From the NCBI RefSeq assembly GCF_043555885.1, contig NZ_JBIGHX010000009.1, positions 124,001 to 188,000 on the forward strand: a DNA stretch of 64,000 nucleotides, written 5' to 3'. The notes beneath the pieces were generated by a model. That model was not told where the DNA came from. It saw only the letters and a list, made by a program, of their open reading frames with translations, and did no database searches. The stretch is from Pelomonas lactea. Lineage in GTDB: Bacteria; Pseudomonadota; Gammaproteobacteria; Burkholderiales; Burkholderiaceae_C. This document shows positions 19,080 to 27,145 of the stretch, one piece after another; position 1 is the first letter of the stretch; each line of letters opens with the position of its first letter. The translations under genes were made by a program, and so were the position numbers.

Positions 19080-19553
19080 TCAGAGGAAGCGTTCCAGCAG
19101 CCGCTTGGACTGCTTGTCCAGCGCCCAGCGGTCCGGCACCTGCAACTGCACGCCGTGCGTGGATGTGATGAGCAGCCGCCCCTCCTCCAGCCGGCGGATG
19201 TCTTCCTCGCTCTTCAGCACGAAGTCCACCTCGCCGCGGTCGGTCTGGATGCGCCAGGTGCTGGGCGTGGCGAAGGTGTTCACCGAGATCAGCCGCTGCA
19301 GCACAGGGTGGAACTCGCGCGCGGCCAACTCCGCCTCCAGCACGCGGCGGAACGCGTCAGGCAGCGCGGACAGGCGCGCCACCCAGGCCAGCTCGTGGCC
19401 GTGCACGCCGATGAGCGACACGCCCTCGTCGGGCGCCGAGATCGGGTGGGCACGCACGGGCGTCACGCCCACGTGGGTGCCGCCGTCCAGGTCGGTCAGC
19501 ACCAGCTTGCCGTGGGCGTCCACGGCGAGGTCACGAAAAGGCAGATCGCTCAT
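19080..19553 (-). CDS. DUF1854 protein of the cyanophycin locus
   Basis: Protein of 157 residues, without signal peptide or membrane segment, matching the DUF1854 family found beside cyanophycin synthetase genes in betaproteobacteria. Features include HELAWVARLSALPDAFRRVL, the segment EVDFVLKSEEDIRRL and the C-terminal VPDRWALDKQSKRLLERFL. The ATG at 19553 overlaps the stop of the ABC transporter gene (ATGA), which indicates translational coupling and a shared job. The biochemical role is unknown to me; a cytosolic partner of the transporter is the simplest idea. Confidence 0.85.
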   Translation of the reverse strand: MSDLPFRDLAVDAHGKLVLTDLDGGTHVGVTPVRAHPISAPDEGVSLIGVHGHELAWVARLSALPDAFRRVLEAELAAREFHPVLQRLISVNTFATPSTWRIQTDRGEVDFVLKSEEDIRRLEEGRLLITSTHGVQLQVPDRWALDKQSKRLLERFL

Positions 19554-21793
19554 GCGTTCACCGTGTGCGCGTTGGGGTTGGGGGCGACGGCGTGGTCTTC
19601 CAGGTCTTCCTGGTCCACGCGCCGGGCCTGGGCCTCCCACAGGCGCCAGTAGTGGCCCTGTTTGGCGATCAGCTCGTCATGCGGGCCCAGCTCGACGATC
19701 TCGCCGCGGTCCATGACGACCAGGCGGTCGGCCTTGCGCAGCGTGGACAGCCGGTGGGCAATGGCGATGGTGGTGCGACCCTTCACGAGGTTGTCCAGCG
19801 CACGCTGGATTTCCTTCTCGGTCTCGGTGTCCACGGCCGACGTGGCCTCGTCGAGGATGAGGATGGCGGGGTCGATCAGCAGCGCGCGGGCGATGGAGAT
19901 GCGCTGGCGTTCGCCGCCGGACAGGCCCTGGCCGCGCTCGCCCACCAGGCTGTCGTAGCCGTGCGGCAGGCGCAGGATGAACTCGTGGGCATGCGCCGCG
20001 CGCGCGGCGGCGACGATCTCGTCGCGCGTCGCGTGCGGCTTGCCATAGGCGATGTTCTCGGCGATGGTGCCGAAGAACAGGAAGGGCTCCTGCAGCACCA
20101 GGCCGATGTGGCTGCGGTAGTCGGCCACCTTGACGCGGCGCAGGTCCACGCCGTCGACCTTGATGGCCCCCTCGGTCACGTCGTAGAAGCGGCAGATCAG
20201 GTTCACCAGCGTGCTCTTGCCCGAACCGCTGTGCCCCACCAGGCCCACCATCTCGCCGGGGCGGATGTCCAGGTTCAGGCTGCGGATGACCGAGCGCGAG
20301 CCGTAGCGGAAGTTGACGCCCTGCATGGAGATGGCGCCTGTCACCGGCTTGTCGAAGGTCTGCGGGTTGACCGGGTCCGGCACGTTGGAAACGTGGTCCA
20401 GGATGTCGAAGATGCGCTTGGCGCCGGCCGCCGCCTTCTGCGTGACCGACACGATGCGGCTCATCGAGTCCAGCCGCGCGTAGAAGCGGCCGATATAGGC
20501 CAGGAAGGCCGTCAGCACGCCCACCGTGATGCTCTGGTGCGCGATCAGCCAGATGCCGATGCCCCAGACGACCAGCAGCCCCATCTCGGTCAGCAGCGCG
20601 ACAGTGGGCGTGAACAGGCTCCAGGTCTTGTTCAGCCGGTCGTTGACCTGCAGGTTCTTGGCATTGGCCTCCTTGAAGCGCGTCGCCTCGCGGCGCTCCT
20701 GCGCGAAGGCCTTGACGACGCGAATGCCGGGGATGGTGTCGGCCAGGATGTTCGTGACCTCGCCCCAGACGCGGTCGATCTTCTCGAAGCCGGTGCGCAG
20801 CCGGTCGCGCACGAGGTGGATCAGCCACGCGATGAAGGGCAGCGGCACCAGCGTCGCCAAGGCCAGGCCGGGGTGGATGCTGAACAGGATGACCGACGTC
20901 ATGCCCAGCATCAGCACGTCGGTGATGAAGTCCAGCGCGTGCAGGGACAGGAACACGCTGATGCGGTCGGTCTCGGAGCCGATGCGCGCCATCAGGTCGC
21001 CGGTGCGCTTGCTGCCGAAGTACTCCAGCGACAGCCCCAGCAGGTGTTCGAAGGTGGCCGTGCGCAGGTCGGCCGCGATGCGCTCGGACACCAGCGACAG
21101 CAGATAGGTCTTGGCCCAGCCCAGCGCCCAGGACACCAGCGCCGCGCCCAGCAGGCCGGCCAGCAGCATCGCCACCAGCGCGGGGTCGATGGCCTGGCCG
21201 TTCTGGAACGGAATCAGCACCCGGTCCATCAGCGGCATCGTCAGGTAGGGCGATACCAGCGTTGCGCCCGTGGCGCCCAGCATCAGCGCGAAGCCCAGCA
21301 GCAACTGGCCCTGGTAGGGCCGCGCAAACCGCCACAGCCGCAGCAGCACCCAGGTGCTGGGCGGCGCGCTGGACTCGCCGAAGTCGAAATCGTCGACCTC
21401 CTCCTGCGGCTCGGGTGCCGGCCGGCCCGCCAGGCGCTGCAGCTCGCGGTCGAACGCGTCCACCAGCTTGACGGCGGCCGGATTGCTGGCCAGCGTGAAG
21501 CGCCAGCGCGCCAGGCGGCGCTGGGCGTCGAACAGCTCCAGGAAGGCCAGACCGCCATGGTCACTGAGCTTGAGCGTCTGGCCCGGCGCCAGCGCGAAGT
21601 CGACCCAGGCCCCGCTGGCCGGCTCGAAGGCCAGCAGGCGTGCAGTAGTCAACGCGATCAGCCCCTGGGCGAAGCGCCCCTGGGCGTCCAGGTCAACCTC
21701 CAGCGTGGCCACCACGTTCTCGCCAGCAAGAAGTCGCCCGTGCAGGGCGGCCGTTTGAGGATGCGGTGATGGGACGGGAGTTGGATCTGACAT
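19550..21793 (-). CDS. Cyanophycin-locus ABC transporter, fused membrane and ATPase domains
   Basis: Half-transporter of 747 residues. The N-terminal 120 or so residues form a soluble beta-rich extension (LLAGENVVATLEVDLDAQGR and following). A six-helix exporter-type membrane domain follows, then an ATPase with Walker A GHSGSGKST, signature LSGGERQR, Walker B ILILDEATSAVD and H-loop IAHRLSTL. It is the ABC type linked to cyanophycin metabolism; substrate and direction are not known. The ATG at 21793 begins MSDPTPVPSP. It is divergent from the synthetase genes across 89 bases that hold a perfect palindrome, and it is coupled to the DUF1854 gene. Confidence 0.92.
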   Translation of the reverse strand: MSDPTPVPSPHPQTAALHGRLLAGENVVATLEVDLDAQGRFAQGLIALTTARLLAFEPASGAWVDFALAPGQTLKLSDHGGLAFLELFDAQRRLARWRFTLASNPAAVKLVDAFDRELQRLAGRPAPEPQEEVDDFDFGESSAPPSTWVLLRLWRFARPYQGQLLLGFALMLGATGATLVSPYLTMPLMDRVLIPFQNGQAIDPALVAMLLAGLLGAALVSWALGWAKTYLLSLVSERIAADLRTATFEHLLGLSLEYFGSKRTGDLMARIGSETDRISVFLSLHALDFITDVLMLGMTSVILFSIHPGLALATLVPLPFIAWLIHLVRDRLRTGFEKIDRVWGEVTNILADTIPGIRVVKAFAQERREATRFKEANAKNLQVNDRLNKTWSLFTPTVALLTEMGLLVVWGIGIWLIAHQSITVGVLTAFLAYIGRFYARLDSMSRIVSVTQKAAAGAKRIFDILDHVSNVPDPVNPQTFDKPVTGAISMQGVNFRYGSRSVIRSLNLDIRPGEMVGLVGHSGSGKSTLVNLICRFYDVTEGAIKVDGVDLRRVKVADYRSHIGLVLQEPFLFFGTIAENIAYGKPHATRDEIVAAARAAHAHEFILRLPHGYDSLVGERGQGLSGGERQRISIARALLIDPAILILDEATSAVDTETEKEIQRALDNLVKGRTTIAIAHRLSTLRKADRLVVMDRGEIVELGPHDELIAKQGHYWRLWEAQARRVDQEDLEDHAVAPNPNAHTVNA

Positions 21794-21815
21794 GTTGTTC
21801 TTCGCTCTTGAAGGC

Positions 21816-21832
21816 CGGGGAGATTCTCCCCG
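21816..21832. promoter_or_regulatory. Perfect 17-bp palindrome between the two cyanophycin operons
   Basis: CGGGGAGATTCTCCCCG: eight-base perfect arms around one base, in the 89-base divergent region. On the minus strand it contains GAGAAT, a plausible -10 for the ABC transporter. On the plus strand its end overlaps the expected -35 of a promoter whose -10 would be CACAAT at 21845-21850. One bound repressor here could silence both operons. No regulator gene is adjacent. Confidence 0.5.
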
Positions 21833-21882
21833 ATGACTTCGGCGCACAATTCCGAGCGCCTGCCGCGCCTACCCATCACCTC

Positions 21883-24057
21883 ATGAGCAAAAAAGAAGAC
21901 ATCCGCCTGCTGCGCATCAACTACCTGCGCGGCCCCAACATGTGGACCTACCGGCCCGTGCTGGAGGTCTGGCTGGACCTGGGCGAGCTGGAGGACTTTC
22001 CCTCCAACCTGCTGCCCGGCTTCAACGACCGCCTGACGGCCGCCCTGCCCGCCCTCATCGAGCACCACTGCGGCGTCGGCGAACGCGGCGGCTTCATCGA
22101 GCGCCTGCGCGACGGCACCTGGATGGGCCATGTGCTGGAGCACATCGTCATAGAGCTGCTCAACCTTGCGGGCATGCCCACCGGCTTCGGCCAGACGCGC
22201 AGCACCAGCCAGCGCGGCGTCTACCGCATGGTGTTCCGGGCGCGTGACGAGCAGGTGGCCCGCGCCGCCCTGGCCGAGGGCCACGCGCTCATCATGGCCA
22301 TGATCAACGACGAGCCCTTCGACGTGCCCGCGGCGACAGCCCGCGTGCGCGACAAGCTCGACGACTGCTACCTCGGCCCCTCCACCGCCGCCATCGTGGC
22401 CGCGGCCACGGATCGGCGCATCCCCCACATCCGCCTGAACGACGGCAACCTGGTGCAGCTGGGCCACGGCGCCCGCCAGCGCCGCATCTGGACGGCCGAG
22501 ACCGACATGACCAGCGCCATCGCCGAAGGGATCGCCGGCGACAAGGACCTGACCAAGACGCTGCTGAAGGCCGTCGGCGTGCCGGTGCCGGCCGGCGAGG
22601 AGGTCAAGACCGCCGCTGCCGCCTGGGCCGCCGCGCAGGACATTGGCCTGCCGGTCGTCATCAAGCCGAGCGACGGCAATCACGGCCGCGGCGTCACGCT
22701 GGACATCACCACCGAGGCCGACTGCGAGGCTGCCTTCAAGCTGGCCGACGCCGAGGGCTCCTCGGTGCTGGTGGAGAGCTATATCCGCGGCAACGAGCAC
22801 CGCGTGCTGGTGGTCGGCGGCCAGGTCGTGGCGGCCGCGCGCGGCGAGGCGGCCTGGGTGCATGGCGACGGCAAGCAGACCATCACCGAGCTCATCGACA
22901 GCCAGATCAACACCGACCCGCGCCGCGGCCTGACCGAGGACTTCCCGCTGAACCGCATCCAGCTGGGCGAAGACCCCGTCGTGCTGCTGGACCTGCAGCG
23001 CCAGGGCTTCGCACCCGACAGCGTGCCGCCCGCGGGCAAGAGCGTGCTGATCCAGCGCAACGGCAACGTCGCCATCGACTGCACGGCCGAGGTGCACCCC
23101 GAGGTGGCGCATGCCGTGTCGCTGGCCGCACGCACCGTGGGGCTGGACATCGCCGGCGTGGACCTCGTCACCGAGGACATCGCCAAGCCACTGTCCGAGA
23201 CCGGCGGCGCCATCGTCGAGGTGAATGCCGGCCCGGGCCTGCTGATGCACCTGAAGCCCGCCGGCGGCGCGCCGCAGCCGGTGGGCCAGGCCATCATCGA
23301 CCACCTGTTTGCCGAAGACGAGAACGGCCGCATCCCCATCGTCGGCGTGGCCGGCTCGCGCGGCGGGCGCCAAATCGCGCGCCTCGTCGCCTGGCTGCTG
23401 CACCTGAACGGCCGCCATGTGGGCCTGGCCTGCAAGGACGGCCTGTTCCTGGGCACGCGCTGCGTCGAGAAGAAGGACAGCGCCCGCTGGGACGCCGCGC
23501 ACCGCCTGCTGATGAACCGCGGCGTCAATGCCGTCGTCGTCGAGAACAGCCCCGCCTCCATCCTGCGCGACGGCCTGGCCTATGACCGCGCCGCGGTCGG
23601 GGTCGTCACCGACATGGACGGCATCGAGGCGCTGGCCGAGTTCGACGTGCAGGACGCCGACCAGCTCTACAAGGTGCTGCGCACGCAGGTCGACGTGGTG
23701 CTCAGCGACGGCGCCAGCGTGCTGCACGCCGCCCACCCGCGCCTCGTCGACATGGCCGAGCTCAGCGACGGCGAGGTCGTCTTCTACGCCGAGGACGGCG
23801 GCCTGGACGCCATCCGCCAGCACCGCGAGCGCGGCGGCCGCGCCGTCTTCCTGCGCGGCGGCGCCGCCGTGCTGGCCCAAGGCCCGGCCGAGACGCCCGG
23901 CGCCAACATCGACGCGCTGCTGCGCCGCTTCGGCAGCGAGGCGACCGACGCCGCAACGCTGCTGGCCGCCGTCGCCGCGGCCTGGGCGCTGGGCATCTCG
24001 CCCGAGCTCATCGCCGCCGGCCTCGACACCTTCGTTCCCGACCTCCACCTGGCATAA
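21883..24057 (+). CDS. cphA: Cyanophycin synthetase paralogue, shortened and with a degenerate Mur-ligase domain (CphA-prime)
   Basis: Protein of 724 residues related to the gene that follows. The N-terminal region (LRINYLRGPNMWTYRPVLEV) and the ATP-grasp domain (LPVVIKPSDGNHGRGVTLDI, IVEVNAGPGLLMHL) look intact. In the Mur-ligase-like part, the P-loop that reads GTNGKTT in the next gene is GSRGGRQ here (G491-Q497), so the lysine and threonine for ATP are missing. The protein also ends at GISPELIAAGLDTFVPDL, where the next one goes on for about 150 residues of Mur-ligase C-terminal domain. I infer that it keeps one ligase activity at most, like cyanobacterial CphA2. The ATG at 21883 begins MSKKEDIRLL. 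Confidence 0.93.
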   Translation: MSKKEDIRLLRINYLRGPNMWTYRPVLEVWLDLGELEDFPSNLLPGFNDRLTAALPALIEHHCGVGERGGFIERLRDGTWMGHVLEHIVIELLNLAGMPTGFGQTRSTSQRGVYRMVFRARDEQVARAALAEGHALIMAMINDEPFDVPAATARVRDKLDDCYLGPSTAAIVAAATDRRIPHIRLNDGNLVQLGHGARQRRIWTAETDMTSAIAEGIAGDKDLTKTLLKAVGVPVPAGEEVKTAAAAWAAAQDIGLPVVIKPSDGNHGRGVTLDITTEADCEAAFKLADAEGSSVLVESYIRGNEHRVLVVGGQVVAAARGEAAWVHGDGKQTITELIDSQINTDPRRGLTEDFPLNRIQLGEDPVVLLDLQRQGFAPDSVPPAGKSVLIQRNGNVAIDCTAEVHPEVAHAVSLAARTVGLDIAGVDLVTEDIAKPLSETGGAIVEVNAGPGLLMHLKPAGGAPQPVGQAIIDHLFAEDENGRIPIVGVAGSRGGRQIARLVAWLLHLNGRHVGLACKDGLFLGTRCVEKKDSARWDAAHRLLMNRGVNAVVVENSPASILRDGLAYDRAAVGVVTDMDGIEALAEFDVQDADQLYKVLRTQVDVVLSDGASVLHAAHPRLVDMAELSDGEVVFYAEDGGLDAIRQHRERGGRAVFLRGGAAVLAQGPAETPGANIDALLRRFGSEATDAATLLAAVAAAWALGISPELIAAGLDTFVPDLHLA

Positions 24058-24069
24058 GACGACAAGACC

Positions 24070-26631
24070 ATGGACGTTTCCCGCACCCGCGCGCTGCGCG
24101 GCCCCAACATGTGGAGCCGCCACACGACCATCGAGGCCGTCGTGCATTGCAACGAGGCCGAGCGCTCGCTGGAGCGCCTGCCCGGCTTCGAGCCGCGCCT
24201 GCGCCAGCTCTTCCCCACCATCGGCGAACTGCGCGCCGACACCTCGCTGGCCCAGGTGCTGGAGCAGGCCACGCTGGCACTGCAGGCCCAGGCCGGCTGC
24301 CCGGTCACCTTCAGCCAGACGCATGTCACGCCCGAGGCCGGCACCTACCAGATCGTCATCGAGTACAGCGAGGAAGACGTCGGCCGGCTGGCTTTCGAGC
24401 AGGCGGTCAAGCTGGTCACCGCCGCGCTGGACGGCGGCGAGTTCGATGCCGATGCCGTCATCGGCGCGCTGCGCGAGCTGGACGAAGACATCCGCCTCGG
24501 CCCCTCCACCGGCTCCATCGTCAACGCGGCCATCGCCCGCGGCATTCCCTATCGTCGCCTGACGCAGGGCAGCCTGGTGCAGTTCGGCTGGGGCGCCAAG
24601 CAGCGCCGCATCTGGGCCGCCGAGGTAGACGCGACCAGCGCGGTCAGCGAATCCATCGCCCAGGACAAGGACCTCTGCAAGCGCCTGCTGCAGGCCGCCG
24701 GCGTGCCGGTGCCCATCGGCCGGCCCGTCGATTCGGTGGACGACGCCTGGGCCGTCGCCCAGGAGATCGGCCTGCCGGTCGTCGTGAAGCCGCAGGACGG
24801 CAACCAGGGCAAGGGCGTCACCGTCAACGTGACGACACGCGAGGGCATCGCGCTGGCCTACAAGGCGGCGGACGAGATCGGCCAGGTCATGGTCGAGAAG
24901 TTCCTGCCCGGTGGTGACTACCGGCTGCTGGTGATCGGCGACAAGCTCATCGCCGCCGCGCGCCGCGACCCGCCCCACGTCATCGGCGACGGCGTGCTCA
25001 CCGTCAAGCAGCTGGTCGACAAGGTCAACGCCGACCCGCGCCGCGGCGATGGCCATGCCACGTCGCTGACCAAGATCCGCTTCGACGACATCGCCGTCGC
25101 GCGCCTGACCCAGCAAGGCCTGGCGCCCGAGTCGGTGCCCGAGAAGGGCCAGCGCGTCATCCTGCGCAACAACGCCAACCTGTCCACCGGCGGCACCGCC
25201 ACCGACGTGACGGACGACGTGCACCCCGAGGTGGCCGCACGCGCCATCGCGGCGGCGCAGGTGGTGGGTCTGCACGTTTGCGGCGTGGACGTGGTGGCCG
25301 AGAGCGTGCTGCGGCCGCTGGAGGAGATCAACGGCGGCATCGTCGAGGTCAACGCCGCGCCGGGCCTGCGCATGCACCTGAGCCCCAGCTTCGGCAAGGG
25401 CCGCAACGTCGGCGAGGCCATCATCGGCCACCTGTTCGGCACCGGGAACAAGGCCGAGGACGGCCGTATCCCGGTCGTTGCCGTCACCGGCACCAACGGC
25501 AAGACCACCGTCACGCGGCTGATCGCGCACATGTTCGCCAGCTGCGGGTTGAAGGTCGGCATGACCAACACCGACGGCGTGTACGTGGACGGCCGCCAGA
25601 TCGACAGCGGCGACTGCTCCGGCCCCAAGAGCGCGCGCAACGTGCTGATGCACCCCGACGTGGAAGCCGCCGTGCTGGAAACCGCCCGCGGCGGCATCCT
25701 GCGCGAAGGCCTGGGCTTCGACCGCTGCCAGGTGGCCGTCGTCACCAACATCGGCGCGGGCGACCACCTGGGCATGAACTTCCTGCACACGGCGGAAGAC
25801 CTGGTGCTGGTCAAGCGCGTCATCGTGCAGAACGTGGCGCCCACCGGCTACGCGGTGCTGAACGCCACCGACCCGCTGACGGCCGGCATGGCGGCGGTCT
25901 GCCCCGGCCAGGTCATCTACTTCGCGGCCGACCGCCACCACCCGCTGATGGCCACGCATCGCGCACAGGGCAAGCGCTGCGTCTACGTGGATGGCGACCA
26001 GCTCGTCGCCGCGCAGGGCGTGTGGCGCGAAAGCATCCCGCTGCGCGACATCCCGCTGACGCGCGGTGGCGTCATCGGCTTCCAGGTCGAGAACGCGATG
26101 GCCGCCGTGGCCGCCGCCTGGGGCGTGGGGCTGGACTGGGACACCATCCGCCGCGGCGTCGGCAGCTTCGCCAACGACGCCGACAACGCGCCCGGCCGCT
26201 TCAACGTCATGGACTACCGTGGCGCCACCGTCATTGCCGACTACGGCCACAACGGCGACGCGATGAAGGCACTGGTCGATGCCGTGGCCGCGATGCCGGC
26301 CAAGAAGCGCTCGGTCGTCATCAGCGGCGCCGGCGACCGGCGTGACGAGGACATCCGCGTGCAGACCGAGATCCTCGGCGCCGCCTTCGACGACGTCATC
26401 CTCTACGAAGACGCCTGCCAACGCGGCCGCGCGGCCGGCGAGGTCGTGGCACTCCTGCGCGCCGGCCTGGAAGGCGCGTCGCGCACGACGCACGTCGAGG
26501 AGATCGTCGGCGAGTTCACGGCCATCGACCGGGCGTTGGGGCGTCTGCAGCCGGGCGACCTGTGCCTGGTGCTGGTGGACCAGGTCGAGGAAGCGCTGGC
26601 CCACCTGGCCAGGCGCATCGCCGAGGGCTGA
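24070..26631 (+). CDS. cphA: Cyanophycin synthetase (CphA1-type)
   Basis: Full-length enzyme of 853 residues that builds cyanophycin, a polymer of aspartate with arginine side chains, at the cost of two ATP per unit. Order: N-terminal domain (TRALRGPNMWSRHTTIEAVV); ATP-grasp domain (LPVVVKPQDGNQGKGVTVNV, IVEVNAAPGLRMHL), which adds aspartate; then a Mur-ligase-like domain with P-loop GTNGKTT (K478) and a C-terminal part with NAPGRFNV and DYGHNGDAM, which adds arginine. It starts 12 bases after its paralogue and must be co-transcribed with it. It provides a nitrogen and carbon store. Confidence 0.97.
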   Translation: MDVSRTRALRGPNMWSRHTTIEAVVHCNEAERSLERLPGFEPRLRQLFPTIGELRADTSLAQVLEQATLALQAQAGCPVTFSQTHVTPEAGTYQIVIEYSEEDVGRLAFEQAVKLVTAALDGGEFDADAVIGALRELDEDIRLGPSTGSIVNAAIARGIPYRRLTQGSLVQFGWGAKQRRIWAAEVDATSAVSESIAQDKDLCKRLLQAAGVPVPIGRPVDSVDDAWAVAQEIGLPVVVKPQDGNQGKGVTVNVTTREGIALAYKAADEIGQVMVEKFLPGGDYRLLVIGDKLIAAARRDPPHVIGDGVLTVKQLVDKVNADPRRGDGHATSLTKIRFDDIAVARLTQQGLAPESVPEKGQRVILRNNANLSTGGTATDVTDDVHPEVAARAIAAAQVVGLHVCGVDVVAESVLRPLEEINGGIVEVNAAPGLRMHLSPSFGKGRNVGEAIIGHLFGTGNKAEDGRIPVVAVTGTNGKTTVTRLIAHMFASCGLKVGMTNTDGVYVDGRQIDSGDCSGPKSARNVLMHPDVEAAVLETARGGILREGLGFDRCQVAVVTNIGAGDHLGMNFLHTAEDLVLVKRVIVQNVAPTGYAVLNATDPLTAGMAAVCPGQVIYFAADRHHPLMATHRAQGKRCVYVDGDQLVAAQGVWRESIPLRDIPLTRGGVIGFQVENAMAAVAAAWGVGLDWDTIRRGVGSFANDADNAPGRFNVMDYRGATVIADYGHNGDAMKALVDAVAAMPAKKRSVVISGAGDRRDEDIRVQTEILGAAFDDVILYEDACQRGRAAGEVVALLRAGLEGASRTTHVEEIVGEFTAIDRALGRLQPGDLCLVLVDQVEEALAHLARRIAEG

Positions 26632-26665
26632 AGAGCCCGTGTCTGCAGGGGTGGCTAGCCGGCAC

Positions 26666-26671
26666 TAGACT
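26666..26671 (+). promoter_or_regulatory. -10-like TAGACT of a possible leaderless mRNA (globin)
   Basis: TAGACT ends six bases before the ATG at 26678, with no ribosome site between. Transcription would start at or next to the A of the start codon. Confidence 0.4.
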
Positions 26672-26677
26672 GGCCGC

Positions 26678-27145
26678 ATGAAGCGCCACCTCCTGCCCGC
26701 CGCCCTGATGCTGGGGCTGCTGACGCCACTGGCAGGCGCGCAGACCGGCCCCACCGTGGTGGTGGCCGGCGCCGCTGCGGTGCCGGCCGACGACAAGCTC
26801 TACCAGGCGCTGGGCGGCCGCGACGCCATCCAGGCCTTCACGAACGACTTCTATGCCAGCATGCTGGCCGACCCGCGCCTGGCGCCCTTCTTCGACGGCA
26901 TCAACGCGAAGCACCTGCAGCGCGTGCTGGCCGACTACTTCTGCGTGGTGGCCGGCGGCCCCTGCGTCTACGACGGTGTCGGCATGAAGGACGCGCACGC
27001 GCACCTGGGTGTCGGCAAGGGCGACTTCAACGCGCTGGTGGAGCACCTGCAGCGCGCCATGGACCGGGCCGGCGTGCCTTTCGCAACGCAGAACCGCCTG
27101 CTGGCGCGCCTGGCACCGTCGCACCGCGACATCGTCACCCGGTGA
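26678..27145 (+). CDS. Group 1 truncated haemoglobin with signal peptide
   Basis: Protein of 155 residues. Residues 1-21 (MKRHLLPAALMLGLLTPLAGA) are a clear export signal, so the globin should sit in the periplasm. The globin part matches group 1 truncated haemoglobins: LYQALGGRDAIQAFTNDFYA, PFFDGINAKHLQRVLADYF, the glycine-tyrosine stretch GGPCVYDG, and the likely haem-binding histidine in MKDAHAHLGV. These proteins bind oxygen or NO. Its TGA overlaps the GTG start of the next gene. It begins 46 bases after cphA but appears to have its own promoter. Confidence 0.9.
   Translation: MKRHLLPAALMLGLLTPLAGAQTGPTVVVAGAAAVPADDKLYQALGGRDAIQAFTNDFYASMLADPRLAPFFDGINAKHLQRVLADYFCVVAGGPCVYDGVGMKDAHAHLGVGKGDFNALVEHLQRAMDRAGVPFATQNRLLARLAPSHRDIVTR

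Noticed and set aside
21658..26604. An open frame of 1648 codons on the minus strand across both cphA genes
   Set aside because: Antisense shadow of the synthetases; composition (alanine, valine, histidine, aspartate) and lack of motifs mark it as non-coding.
26625..26638. Terminator after cphA
   Set aside because: Only a five-base stem (GGGCT/AGCCC) and no T-run; too weak to call.
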